Below, one piece after another: positions 19,037-27,214 of a stretch of DNA of 64,000 bases. This stretch comes from Salinarimonas rosea DSM 21201. GTDB lineage: Bacteria; Pseudomonadota; Alphaproteobacteria; Rhizobiales; Beijerinckiaceae. A program made the translations under genes and the position numbers. The DNA lies in assembly GCF_000429045.1 (NCBI RefSeq), contig NZ_AUBC01000011.1:124001-188000 (forward strand), given 5' to 3'. Below the pieces are notes generated by a model. The model saw only the letters and a program-made list of their open reading frames with translations, made no database searches and had not been told where the DNA came from. Each line of letters begins with the position of its first letter. Position 1 is the first letter of the stretch.

Positions 19037-20299
19037 TCATCGGCCCGCGGCCAGCGCCGCGGCGACGAAAGACCCGGCCGCGAGCGCCTTCTCGTCGCGC
19101 CCGAAGCGCGAGATCGTCTGCACGCCCACGGGACGCCCGTCCGCCGCCCTGCAGCCGGGGACGGCGACGCAGGGGTCGCCCGTGAGCGTCCACAGCCGGT
19201 TGAAGGCGGAGGAGCCCGTCGCGCCGAGCCCGTGCGGCGCCGGGCCGGGGGCGGCGGGCGTGAGGATCGCGTCGACGTCCGCGAAGAGCGCGCGGCCGGC
19301 TTCGCGGGCGCGGTGCACGGTGCGACGGGCCTCGTCGTAGTGCGCGGCGTCGATGGATTGCACCTCGTCGAGGAGGTCGCGCAGGAGCGGAGGCAGGGCG
19401 TCGCGGTGCGTATCCCATTCGAAGGCCAGCGCCTGCGCCGCCTCGAAGCCCTGGATCGTGCCGTGGAGCCGCCAGGCCTCGGCGTAGAGCGGGGGCGCCT
19501 CGAGATGCACGACACGCGCACCCGCGCTCTCGGCGGCGCGAGCGGCCTCGTCGAGCGCCGCGGCGGCCTCGGGCTCGGGATCGCCGGCGAAGTCCTGCGT
19601 GAGCACGCCGAGGCGCAGGCCCGCGAAGGTCTCGAGCGGATCGCCGTCGGGCAGGGCGAGATGCGGGCGGCGCGCCAGGGCGGCGAGCGCGTGGGCGACG
19701 TCGGGCACCGTGGCGCCGAAGAGGCCGACCGTGTCGAGCGTCCAGGAGAAGCACTTCACGCCGACGGTCGGCAGCAGCCGCGCGGAGGGCTTGATCGCGG
19801 CGACGCCGCAGAAGGCGGCGGGGCGGATCACCGAGCCGCCGGTCTGCGTGCCCAGCGCGAGCGGCAGCATGCCGGCCGCGACGGCGGCGGCGGAGCCGGA
19901 GGACGAGCCCCCCGGCGTGCAGCCCGGCGCCGCCGGATTCCGGGTCTGCGTCGGGTCGAGATAGGCGAAGGCCGTCGTCGTGGTCTTGGCGAGCGGGATG
20001 GCGCCCGCGCGCCGCGCCATGGCGACGACGGCGGCGTCGGCGCGGGGGACGTTGCCCTCGTAGAGCGGCGAGCCCATGGCGGTGGGCATGCCGGCGACGT
20101 CGATGATGTCCTTCACGCCGAGGGGAATGCCCGCGAGCGGCCCGGCACGCGTCCCTGCGGTCGCCGCGGCGTCGAGGTGGACGAGGGCGCCGATCTCGGG
20201 CTCCCGGGCGGCGATCGCCGCACGGCAGAGGTCGAGGGCGCCCTGCGGGGAGAGGTCGCCGGCGTCGATCCGGCGCAGGAGTGCGAGCGAGGAGAGCAT
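19037..20299 (-). CDS. amidase signature enzyme
   Basis: 420 residues. The Ser-cisSer-Lys triad is visible: Lys63 in GIPLGVKDI, the cis-Ser in GGSSSGSAAA (130-139) and the nucleophile Ser156 in TQTGGSVIRPAAFCG. This family hydrolyses amides and includes GatA, but the C-terminal half lacks convincing GatA features and gatB/gatC are absent, so a stand-alone amidase is likelier. Substrate unknown. Confidence 0.88.
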   Translation of the reverse strand: MLSSLALLRRIDAGDLSPQGALDLCRAAIAAREPEIGALVHLDAAATAGTRAGPLAGIPLGVKDIIDVAGMPTAMGSPLYEGNVPRADAAVVAMARRAGAIPLAKTTTTAFAYLDPTQTRNPAAPGCTPGGSSSGSAAAVAAGMLPLALGTQTGGSVIRPAAFCGVAAIKPSARLLPTVGVKCFSWTLDTVGLFGATVPDVAHALAALARRPHLALPDGDPLETFAGLRLGVLTQDFAGDPEPEAAAALDEAARAAESAGARVVHLEAPPLYAEAWRLHGTIQGFEAAQALAFEWDTHRDALPPLLRDLLDEVQSIDAAHYDEARRTVHRAREAGRALFADVDAILTPAAPGPAPHGLGATGSSAFNRLWTLTGDPCVAVPGCRAADGRPVGVQTISRFGRDEKALAAGSFVAAALAAGR

Positions 20300-20376
20300 T
20301 GTGGCGGGGTCCCCGGTGTGTGACGCGGAACCCTAGCACGCGCTCGGCGGGAGCGCGCGCCGGCGCGGGCGCAAGA

Positions 20377-20430
20377 CCGGATGAGGCGACGTGCCCGGAT
20401 GAGGCGACCTGCCCCGATGAGGCGACCTGC
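20377..20430. repeat. 18-bp x3 tandem repeat
   Basis: Three copies of CCGGATGAGGCGACSTGC, identical but for one or two bases each, lie in the 233-bp gap between the amidase and DUF2852 genes. No reading frame is required for them. Copy number is likely to vary between strains. Confidence 0.75.
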
Positions 20431-20532
20431 CCGCGCCGGCGGACGACGCTCTCCCCGGATTCGGCGGGCGCGGCACTTCAACGGCGCGAGGGGCGTGCCT
20501 ATGTGAAGGATCGTTCACTTCTGGAGACCGAC

Positions 20533-20913
20533 ATGAACGCCAGCACCTTCAACCCGTCGGATCTTCTGCGTCGCTTCAAGACCTGGGAGATCGTGGCGAT
20601 CGTCGCCGGCCTCGTGGTGTACTGGCCGATCGGCGTCGCCTTCCTCGCCTGGAAGCTGTGGAAGCTCCGGGACGAGGGCGCCTTCGACTGGCCGTCCTTC
20701 GAGGGGCGTTTCGACTTCACCGTCGGCGGCTCGGGCAACGAGGCGTTCGATGCCTACAAGCGCGAGCAGCTCGCCCGCCTGGAGGAGGAGCGCCGCCGGC
20801 TCGACGAGGAGCAGCGGGAGTTCGCGCGCTTTCTCGACGAGCTCAAGCGCACCCGCGACCGCGAGACCTTCGACCGCTTCATGGCCGAGCGCCGCAAGGC
20901 GAACGGCGCGTGA
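20533..20913 (+). CDS. DUF2852 membrane protein
   Basis: 126 residues from the ATG at 20533. One membrane helix near 18-38 (IVAIVAGLVVYWPIGVAFLA) is followed by a short region with Gly and a Lys/Glu/Arg-rich coiled coil (about 75-115) ending in FDRFMAERRK. The pattern fits DUF2852, common in Alphaproteobacteria and of unknown function. It stands alone. Confidence 0.85.
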   Translation: MNASTFNPSDLLRRFKTWEIVAIVAGLVVYWPIGVAFLAWKLWKLRDEGAFDWPSFEGRFDFTVGGSGNEAFDAYKREQLARLEEERRRLDEEQREFARFLDELKRTRDRETFDRFMAERRKANGA

Positions 20914-21043
20914 GCCGCGAGGCGTGACGCTTCCGCGCACTGGGGCGACCCGGCGCGCGCCCGCGCCGCGCGTCTCGAATCGGGGCGCCGGCGGCCGCGC
21001 GTGCTCAACGCTCCCTTAACGCGGCGAGCGGCATTCTCCGGGA

Positions 21044-21934
21044 ATGTCGCGTCGCGTTTCGACCGGTCTCCTCGCCGCCTCCCTCGTCCTCGCGCTCTCG
21101 GGCTGCGGGTGGTTCGAGTTCGAGGAGCGCGAGGCATGGCGCTCCGAGGCCGAGGTCGCCTGCTTCGCCCGCCAGGAGGTGCGCCCGACCGCCTACATGT
21201 CCCAGCGCCCGCGGCTCGACGGCCCCGGCACCTGCGGCATCGACAAGCCCTTCGAGATCACCGCGCTGCTCGACGGGCAGGTGCGGCTGAAGCAGGAGGC
21301 GACGCTCGGCTGCCCCGTCACGGCGGCGACGGAGCGCTGGCTCGAGGAGATCGTCCAGCCGGCGGCGCTGCTCTATCTCGGCGCACCGGTCGTCGAACTC
21401 GATTCCGGCTCCTACGCCTGCCGCACCCGCAACAACCGCCGCGGCGCGAGGCTCTCCGAGCACGCCTTCGGCAACGCCGTCGACGTCATGTCCTTCACGC
21501 TGGCGGACGGGCGGCGGATCTCGGTGAGCAGCGGCTGGCGCGGCGCGCCGGAGGAGCAGGGCTTCCTGCGCGAGGCGTTCGTCGGCGCCTGCGGGCCTTT
21601 CACGACCGTTCTCGGCCCCGGCTCGGACTCGCAGCACGAGGACCATTTCCATCTCGATCTCGCGCGCCACGACGCGCGTGGGGAGCGGCGCTATTGCCGG
21701 CCGCAGATCGAGTTCGACTCGCGGCTCGACGACCCGCAGCCGCTGATCGGGGCGAGCCTTCCGGGCGTCTCGCGGGCCTACGCGCCGTCCGCCGCGGTGC
21801 CGGCCGCGATGGCGCCCGTCGTCTCCCCCGCGCCGCTGCCGGGACTGCCGAGCCTGCCGCCGCTCGGTGCGCGGTCGACGGGTGCGATCGGCGCGCCGCT
21901 CGTCCCGCCCGCGCCCGTCGGCGGCGTGTACTGA
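21044..21934 (+). CDS. extensin-like lipoprotein
   Basis: 296 residues. A lipoprotein signal with lipobox LSGC (Cys20) directs it to the envelope. Residues 55-225 match the bacterial extensin-like C-terminal domain: CGIDKPFEI, YACRTRNNRRGARLSEHAFG and SQHEDHFHLDLARHD, with the SEHAFGNAVDV and HxDHFH histidines resembling metal ligands of D-Ala-D-Ala carboxypeptidase-like (M15-type) folds. A role in cell-wall processing is inferred. The last 60 residues are Pro/Ala-rich. Confidence 0.88.
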   Translation: MSRRVSTGLLAASLVLALSGCGWFEFEEREAWRSEAEVACFARQEVRPTAYMSQRPRLDGPGTCGIDKPFEITALLDGQVRLKQEATLGCPVTAATERWLEEIVQPAALLYLGAPVVELDSGSYACRTRNNRRGARLSEHAFGNAVDVMSFTLADGRRISVSSGWRGAPEEQGFLREAFVGACGPFTTVLGPGSDSQHEDHFHLDLARHDARGERRYCRPQIEFDSRLDDPQPLIGASLPGVSRAYAPSAAVPAAMAPVVSPAPLPGLPSLPPLGARSTGAIGAPLVPPAPVGGVY

Positions 21935-21943
21935 CCCGGACCC

Positions 21944-22690
21944 TCAGTCGCGGGCCTCTCCCGGCGCATCCTGGTAGGTCAGCGGCAGGAGCTGCTGGAA
22001 GCGGGCGCGAACCACGTCGTAGCACTCGCAGGAGGTCTCGTGCAGGCCCGGCAGGTCGACGCATTCGATGAGGCCGCGGCGATAACGGATCAGGCCCTGG
22101 TTCTGCAGCGCCCGCGCGGCGGCGGTGACGGTGGTGCGCTGGACGCCGAGCATCTCGGCCACCGCTTCCTGCGTGAGCGGGATGACGTCCGACCCCGTGC
22201 GGTCGCGGCAGGTGAGGAGCCACCGGCAGAAGCGCTGCTCCACCGAGTGGAGCGCGTTGCAGGCGACGGTCTGGAGCACCTGCGAGAGCAGCGCCTCGGT
22301 GTAGCGGTCCACGAGGTCGCGCAGGGCCGCGCTGCGCTCGAGCGCGGCGCGGTAGCGCGCGACCTCGATGCGGCGGGCGCGGCCGGGGATCTGGACGACG
22401 CCGCGCGTCGCCGCCTGGCGCGTTCCCGAGCCCGTGATCAGGCCCACCGCGCCCTCGCGGCCGATCGTGCCGGCCTCGACGCTGGAGCCGTCGCGCATGA
22501 GGGTGACGAGCGAGACGACCCCGCTCTGCGGGAAGTAGACGTGCTCGATCGCGTCCAAGGCATCGAACAGCACATCGCCGCGCAGGAGCGCCGCGGGCGC
22601 AAGATGCGGCCTGAGGAGCTCGAAGTCCTCGGGTGGCAGGGCCTTCAGCAGCCTGTTCTCGTCGTCTCGGAGCCGCAGTACGGAGCGCAT
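21944..22690 (-). CDS. Crp/Fnr family transcriptional regulator
   Basis: 248 residues from the ATG at 22690. A cyclic-nucleotide-type beta-roll (about 15-130) contains VYFPQSGVVSLVTLMRDGSS and EAGTIGREGAVGL. The dimer helix and a winged helix follow, with recognition region LTQEAVAEMLGVQRTTVTAA near 175-194. There is no FNR Cys cluster at the N-terminus, so it should not sense oxygen by Fe-S. It diverges from the GTA region but shares a 490-bp gap with it. Confidence 0.9.
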   Translation of the reverse strand: MRSVLRLRDDENRLLKALPPEDFELLRPHLAPAALLRGDVLFDALDAIEHVYFPQSGVVSLVTLMRDGSSVEAGTIGREGAVGLITGSGTRQAATRGVVQIPGRARRIEVARYRAALERSAALRDLVDRYTEALLSQVLQTVACNALHSVEQRFCRWLLTCRDRTGSDVIPLTQEAVAEMLGVQRTTVTAAARALQNQGLIRYRRGLIECVDLPGLHETSCECYDVVRARFQQLLPLTYQDAPGEARD

Positions 22691-22995
22691 CGGTTCGTGT
22701 CCTCGGAATTGTCCGGGCGCTCCGCCGACACCGGCGCCGCGCCCGCCCCCCTGGTTCTTGCGGTCGTCGCAGCCATCGCCTCGCGTCACTCCGTGACCGC
22801 GCGGCGGGTGGACCCTCCGTCAGTCACAACCAGATTTGCAAGCGCGTCTGTCATCTAGACGACTATTAGCGGGTGTATACCGCCTCTTTCCATGCAAAAT
22901 TTCCGAAGCTGTCTCCATTGTGCCGGAGGGAGCTGCGTCACGCCAGGGTCGACATCCCCCGGTCGCGCAAAAGTCCTCCGGTCCCACGAAAATGC
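22691..22995. other. gene-free control region upstream of the GTA cluster
   Basis: About 300 bp with no supportable gene on either strand, noticeably less GC-rich from 22800 onward. It separates the Crp/Fnr start from the promoter at 22996 and probably holds regulatory sites for both. Only short imperfect palindromes were seen, and no recognised operator. Confidence 0.4.
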
Positions 22996-23024
22996 TTGAC
23001 AGCGTCACGTTGAACAGCTAAGAA
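22996..23024 (+). promoter_or_regulatory. sigma70-type promoter in front of the GTA cluster
   Basis: TTGACA (22996-23001), a 17-bp spacer and TAAGAA (23019-23024) form a near-consensus promoter that stands out in this GC-rich DNA. Predicted start near 23031, directly before a self-complementary leader and an intrinsic terminator. It can drive a short RNA or, on read-through, the GTA operon. Confidence 0.65.
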
Positions 23025-23030
23025 TTGAGC

Positions 23031-23102
23031 ACGGTCGATGAATGCGTTCGTCGCCGCTCGACCGCGCTCCAGGCGCCTCGGATGCAACCGAGGCGCTTTT
23101 TT
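23031..23102 (+). ncRNA. candidate two-hairpin small RNA or GTA-operon attenuator
   Basis: About 72 nt from the predicted start to a run of six T. Hairpin 1 pairs CGGTCGA (23032-23038) with TCGACCG (23058-23064). Hairpin 2 is the terminator at 23073-23096. The RNA begins 7 nt after a near-consensus -10 and ends 78 bp before the small-terminase start. No known RNA family is recognised. It is either an independent sRNA or a leader that attenuates the GTA genes. Confidence 0.55.
23073..23102 (+). terminator. intrinsic terminator upstream of the first GTA gene
   Basis: GCGCCTCGG, loop ATGCAA and CCGAGGCGC form a perfect 9-bp GC-rich stem, followed immediately by TTTTTT (23097-23102). It is the clearest intrinsic terminator in the window, and it lies between a strong promoter and the GTA operon. 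Confidence 0.85.
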
Positions 23103-23180
23103 CATGAGCATCCGGCTGGCGACCGGCCCCGGGATGCCGGGGTTCGCTCGGGCAGGTGGTCTGAAACTTAGGATTGCGAA

Positions 23181-23561
23181 ATGGCCGCGGGCGGACGCAC
23201 GACCAGGGGCGCCGGCGGGCCGGATGCCGCCTGCCTCGCGGCGGGCCTGCGCCGGTTCGTCGTGGAGCGGCTCGAGCTCTTCGCGTGCTCCGAGGAGCGC
23301 CACGACCCGAAGACGACCGCCCGCGCGATCGGCGACCTCACCCGCTGCCTCAGGGAGCTCGTGGCGCTGGAGCGGGCGCTCGGTGCCCGCGGCGGGGCGA
23401 GCGGGGAGAACGACGATGACGACGGGCGGGAGGGCGGCTTCGAGGGGGACGCGGCGGCGCTGGTCGCCGGAGCGCCACCTCGACTGGCTGACCTCGTTGC
23501 GGGGGAGGTTGAGCGCCTGCACGCGCCCGAGCGACCGCGAGAGGATCTGGACGGATTATAG
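23181..23561 (+). CDS. GTA gp1, small terminase-like protein
   Basis: 126 residues from the ATG at 23181, with a weak ribosome site. The core (about 20-75) has FVVERLELFACSEERHDPKT and IGDLTRCLRELVALERAL, a helical DNA-binding pattern seen in the first gene of GTA clusters. The acidic tail after about 80 overlaps the proposed start of the large terminase by about 146 bp, so one of the two boundaries may be wrong. Small terminases select DNA for packaging; the GTA version lacks strong site preference. Confidence 0.65.
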   Translation: MAAGGRTTRGAGGPDAACLAAGLRRFVVERLELFACSEERHDPKTTARAIGDLTRCLRELVALERALGARGGASGENDDDDGREGGFEGDAAALVAGAPPRLADLVAGEVERLHAPERPREDLDGL

Positions 23562-24846
23562 CCCGCGGCTTCGGCGCTACGTCGAGGGGAGCCGGCGCGC
23601 GCCGGGCTGGGCGCTCGCCGCGCGGGACGACCAGCTGCCGCCCGCGGCGGCGCGGGACGGGTCGGACTGGACGATCTGGCTGGTGCTCGGCGGGCGCGGC
23701 GCGGGCAAGACCCGCACCGGCGCGGAATGGGTGCGCGGGATGGTGCTCGGCGCCCCGTGGCTGACCCGGCGCGGGATCGGCCGGGTCGCGCTCGTGGGCG
23801 AGACCTTCGCCGACGTGCGCGACGTCATGATCGACGGCCCGTCGGGGCTGCTCGCCATCCATCCCAAGCGCGAGCGCCCGATCTGGACGGCGACGCGCCG
23901 GAGGCTGGAATGGCCGTCCACCGGCGCGGTGGCACTCGCCTTCTCCGCGGAGGATCCGGAATCCCTGCGCGGCCCGCAGTTCGAGGCGGCCTGGGCGGAC
24001 GAGCTCGGCAAGTGGCGCCACGCGGACGCGACCTGGGATCAATTGCAGTTCGGCCTGAGGCTCGGCGAGCGGCCGCGGGAGGTGGTGACGACGACGCCCC
24101 GCACGATCCCGCTCGTGCGCCGCCTCGTCGGCGACCCGCGGGTGGCGCTCAGCCGCGCCTCGACGGACGCGAACCGGGCGAACCTCGCGCCCTCCTTCCT
24201 GCAGGCGGTGGTGGACCGCTACGCGGGCACGCGGCTCGGGCGCCAGGAGCTCGACGGCGAGCTGATCGAGGATCGCGCCGACGCCCTTTGGACGCGCGCC
24301 GGGATCGAGGCCGCGCGGGAGGATCGCGCGCCGGCGCTCAGGCGGATCGCGGTGGCGATCGACCCGCCGGCGACGTCGCGCAGGGGCGCGGACGCCTGCG
24401 GCATCGTCGCGGCGGGGATCGACGCGCAGGGCGTGTGCCACGTGCTCGCCGACGAGAGCGGGCCGGGCATGCGGCCGGAGGCCTGGGCGTCGCGGGCGAC
24501 GATGCTCTACCGGCGGCTCGAGGCGGACGCCCTCGTCGTCGAGGTCAACCAGGGCGGCGAGATGGCCGCTGCCGTGATCCGCGAGGTCGACCCGGGTTGC
24601 GCCATCGTCTCGGTGCGGGCGACCCGCGGCAAGCACATGCGCGCCGAGCCCGTGGCGGTGCTCTACGCGCAGGGCCGGGTGCGGCACGCGGGTGCGTTTC
24701 CGGCGCTCGAGGACGAGATGGCCGACTTCGGGCCGGAAGGCCTCTCCGGCGGGCGCTCGCCCGACCGGCTCGACGCGCTGGTCTGGGCGATCACGCATCT
24801 GGCACTCGGCCCGAAGCCGGCGAGCCCGCGCGTGCGGATCGTTTGA
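23416..24846 (+). CDS. GTA gp2, large terminase (packaging ATPase-nuclease)
   Basis: 476 residues from the ATG at 23416; the frame is open back to 23038, and other starts are possible. Walker A is GGRGAGKT (92-99), with the usual RDDQLPP and WLVLGG before it. FEAAWADELGKWRH carries the Walker B/catalytic acidic pair. The C-terminal RNase-H-like nuclease shows AVAIDPPATSRRGADACGI, VVEVNQGGEM and SPDRLDALVWAI, with three spaced acidic residues. It cuts and pumps DNA into GTA heads. Confidence 0.88.
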   Translation: MTTGGRAASRGTRRRWSPERHLDWLTSLRGRLSACTRPSDRERIWTDYSPRLRRYVEGSRRAPGWALAARDDQLPPAAARDGSDWTIWLVLGGRGAGKTRTGAEWVRGMVLGAPWLTRRGIGRVALVGETFADVRDVMIDGPSGLLAIHPKRERPIWTATRRRLEWPSTGAVALAFSAEDPESLRGPQFEAAWADELGKWRHADATWDQLQFGLRLGERPREVVTTTPRTIPLVRRLVGDPRVALSRASTDANRANLAPSFLQAVVDRYAGTRLGRQELDGELIEDRADALWTRAGIEAAREDRAPALRRIAVAIDPPATSRRGADACGIVAAGIDAQGVCHVLADESGPGMRPEAWASRATMLYRRLEADALVVEVNQGGEMAAAVIREVDPGCAIVSVRATRGKHMRAEPVAVLYAQGRVRHAGAFPALEDEMADFGPEGLSGGRSPDRLDALVWAITHLALGPKPASPRVRIV

Positions 24847-24888
24847 ACCGCTCTCCCGGATGGGAGAAGGGAGCAAGGAGATCTCCTC

Positions 24889-26049
24889 ATGAAAGCGCTC
24901 ATCCAGGCCCTGGCGCGGCTCGCCGCGCCGGGGCAGAAGGCGTCGCGCGTCGGGGCGGCGGTGGCGTTCTATCACGGCGGGCGCCCGGTCTGGACGCCGC
25001 GGGACTACGCCGCCTTCGCCCGCGAGGGCTACCAGCGCAATGCCGTCGTGCATCGCTGCGTGCGGCTCCTCGCCGAGGCGGCGGCGTCGCTGCCGCTGAC
25101 CCTCGTCGACGGCGGGCGGGAGCGGCGCGCGCATCCGCTCGTCGACCTCCTGCGCCGGCCCAACCCCCGCGAGGACGGCGGGCGCTTCTTCGAGAGCGTC
25201 TACGGGCACCTGCTCGTGTCCGGGAACGCCTATGTCGAGGCCGTCGCGATCGACGGCGCGCCGCGCGAGCTCTACGCGCTGCGGCCGGACCGGATGCGCG
25301 TCGTGCCCGGCGCGGACGGCTGGCCGATCGCCTGGGACTACCAGGTCGGCGCGCGCACGGTGCGGTTCGCGCAGGGCGCCGAGGCGATCGCGCCCATCCT
25401 GCACCTGAGCTTCTTCCACCCGACCGACGACCATTACGGCCTCTCGTCGATGGAGGCGGCGGCGGGTGCGCTGGACATCCACAACGCGGCCTCCGCCTGG
25501 AACAAGGCGCTCCTCGACAACGCGGCGCGCCCGTCGGGCGCGCTGGTGTTCAGCGGGGACGCGAACGTCTCGGACCAGATCTTCTCCAAGCTCAAGGCCG
25601 AGCTCGAGGAGACCTACCAGGGTGCGCGCAACGCCGGGCGGCCGATGCTGCTCGAGGGCGGGCTCGACTGGAAGCCGCTCTCGCTCTCGCCCAAGGAGAT
25701 GGACTTCGTCGAGGCCAAGGCCGGCGCGGCGCGCGAGATCGCGCTCGCCTTCGGCGTGCCGCCGCTGCTGCTCGGCCTGCCCGGCGACGCGACGCATGCG
25801 AACTACGCGGAAGCCAACCGCGCCTTCTACCGGCAGACCGTGATCCCGCTCGCCAAGCGCACGGCGCAGGCGCTGGCCTCGTGGCTGTCGCCCGGCTTCG
25901 GCGCCGACCTCGTGCTCGAGCCCGATCTCGACGCGATCGAGGCGCTCTCGGAGGAGCGGGAATCGCTGTGGCGGCGGGTCTCGGCGGCGGGATTCCTCAC
26001 AGACGACGAGAAGCGCGAGGCCGTCGGCTACGGGCGGAGCGGATCGTGA
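24889..26049 (+). CDS. GTA gp3, HK97-type portal protein
   Basis: 386 residues. Family features are YAAFAREGYQRNAVVHRCV, PNPREDGGRFFESVYGHLL, HLSFFHPTDDHYGLSSMEAA, LDNAARPSGAL and GVPPLLLGLPGDATHANYAEA. The portal forms the dodecameric vertex for DNA entry and joins head to tail. A small CTCTCCC/GGGAGA palindrome lies in the 42-bp gap upstream. The stop overlaps the GTG of the next gene. Confidence 0.93.
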   Translation: MKALIQALARLAAPGQKASRVGAAVAFYHGGRPVWTPRDYAAFAREGYQRNAVVHRCVRLLAEAAASLPLTLVDGGRERRAHPLVDLLRRPNPREDGGRFFESVYGHLLVSGNAYVEAVAIDGAPRELYALRPDRMRVVPGADGWPIAWDYQVGARTVRFAQGAEAIAPILHLSFFHPTDDHYGLSSMEAAAGALDIHNAASAWNKALLDNAARPSGALVFSGDANVSDQIFSKLKAELEETYQGARNAGRPMLLEGGLDWKPLSLSPKEMDFVEAKAGAAREIALAFGVPPLLLGLPGDATHANYAEANRAFYRQTVIPLAKRTAQALASWLSPGFGADLVLEPDLDAIEALSEERESLWRRVSAAGFLTDDEKREAVGYGRSGS

Positions 26050-26288
26050 GCATCGCGGCGACGACGCCTCCGCCCGCGATCGGCGTCCCGGACCTGCTCC
26101 AGCGGCTGCTGGCGGCGGTCGCCGAGCGCGGCGACCTCGCACATCTCGCGCTGCTCGCCTGGGCGCTCGCAGCCTCCTTCTTCGCGCTGCTCCTGCTGCG
26201 CGAATCCGCTTCGGCGAGCCGGCGCTTCGACGCCTTCGTGCGCGAGCTCGCCCGTTTCAACCGCCGTTTCTCGGGAGACGACAGATGA
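26046..26288 (+). CDS. GTA small membrane protein (gp3.5 position)
   Basis: 80 residues from a GTG at 26046 that overlaps the portal stop. A Pro-rich start is followed by a membrane helix (about 36-54, LALLAWALAASFFALLLL) and a basic helical tail with FDAFVRELARFNRRFSG. Its place corresponds to the small gene between g3 and g4 in Rhodobacter GTA clusters. Function unknown. Confidence 0.6.
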   Translation: MSIAATTPPPAIGVPDLLQRLLAAVAERGDLAHLALLAWALAASFFALLLLRESASASRRFDAFVRELARFNRRFSGDDR

Positions 26289-26431
26289 CCAGGATCCTCA
26301 ACGCCCTGGCGCGCCGCCCCGCGCCGCCCGACCCGGCGCGCGCGACGATGCGCGCCTTCGTGCGCACGCTCGCCCGCCTCGCCGCGCCGCGCACGGATGC
26401 GGGGCGGCCCGCGGCGGAGGCGGAGCGATGA
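26285..26431 (+). CDS. 48-residue basic ORF between GTA gp3.5 and prohead protease
   Basis: ATG at 26285 overlaps the previous stop (ATGA) and its own stop overlaps the protease ATG at 26428 (ATGA), so it is tightly coupled on both sides. The product is rich in Arg, Ala and Pro (MTRILNALARRPAPPDPARA...) with a possible amphipathic helix (MRAFVRTLARLAAPR). No family is recognised. The coupling is the main reason to believe it is translated. Confidence 0.45.
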   Translation: MTRILNALARRPAPPDPARATMRAFVRTLARLAAPRTDAGRPAAEAER

Positions 26432-27003
26432 CGGCGCTCGCGTTCGTCAAGAGCGCCGGGAGGGGCGCGCCGGAGACGAAGCTCCTGCCGGCCAAGCCGG
26501 ACGTCGTCGCCGAGAGCGGGATCTTCGAGGGCTATGCCAGCCTCTTCGGCGTGACCGACCTCGCCCGCGACGTCGTCCAGCCGGGCGCCTTCGGCAGGAG
26601 CCTCGCGAGCCGCGGCGCGCGGGGCGTGCGCATGCTCTGGCAGCACGATCCGGGAGAGCCGATCGGCACCTGGCTGAAGCTCGAGGAGGACGCCCGCGGG
26701 CTGCGCGTGCGCGGGCGCCTCAACCTCGCCGTCGGGCGGGCGCGGGAGATCCACGCGCTGATGCGCGAGGGCGCGATCGACGGGCTCTCGATCGGCTACC
26801 GCGTGACCAAGGCCGCCGCCGAGCCGGGGACCCGCCGGCGGCTGCTGCACGAGGTCGACCTGTGGGAGATCTCGATCGTCACCTTCCCCATGCTGCCCGC
26901 CGCGCGCGTCGCGGCGGTCAAGGCCGCGCCGCCCACGCTGGCGGAGACGATCCGCCGGGCGGCGAAGAAGCTGTTTCCCGCCGGCACGCCCGCCGCCGCG
27001 TGA
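26428..27003 (+). CDS. GTA gp4, HK97-type prohead protease
   Basis: 191 residues of the U35 peptidase family. The fold markers are FEGYASLFGVTDLARDVVQPGAF, the His in MLWQHDPGEPIGTW, and the Ser in GAIDGLSIGYRV, which together suggest the catalytic His and Ser. It cleaves the capsid protein's N-terminal scaffold during head maturation. A composite repeat begins directly after its stop. Confidence 0.92.
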   Translation: MTALAFVKSAGRGAPETKLLPAKPDVVAESGIFEGYASLFGVTDLARDVVQPGAFGRSLASRGARGVRMLWQHDPGEPIGTWLKLEEDARGLRVRGRLNLAVGRAREIHALMREGAIDGLSIGYRVTKAAAEPGTRRRLLHEVDLWEISIVTFPMLPAARVAAVKAAPPTLAETIRRAAKKLFPAGTPAAA

Positions 27004-27169
27004 CGCTCCCGCCCCCTCGGGGCGGGGACGATCCGCGTCGGCGGATCAGGGGCGGGGTCCCGTCGTGCCGCCGGCGTGGGTGGCTTCGGCTGTCGCCGAA
27101 TGCGCCTTCGGCGCACCCCCTCCGTCTCGTGGCCTTCGGCGCCGATCCACCTCCCCGATGGGGGAGGAG
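27004..27169 (+). repeat. composite palindromic repeat, copy A
   Basis: About 165 bp between gp4 and gp5, sharing most of its sequence with copies B (35614-35776) and C (39718-39880) in the same orientation. Blocks in order are CCCGCCCC/GGGGCGGG, GATCCGC/GCGGATC, TTCGGC/GCCGAA, GCGCC/GGCGC and CCTCCCC/GGGGAGG hairpins. It starts exactly after the gp4 stop codon. Confidence 0.85.
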
Positions 27170-27214
27170 CGCCTTTCCCGCCTTCCCGGACACCACCTGC
27201 AAGGACATCCCACC

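Noticed and set aside
20377-20430. CRISPR array
   Set aside because: The 18-bp units abut without spacers and no cas gene is present.
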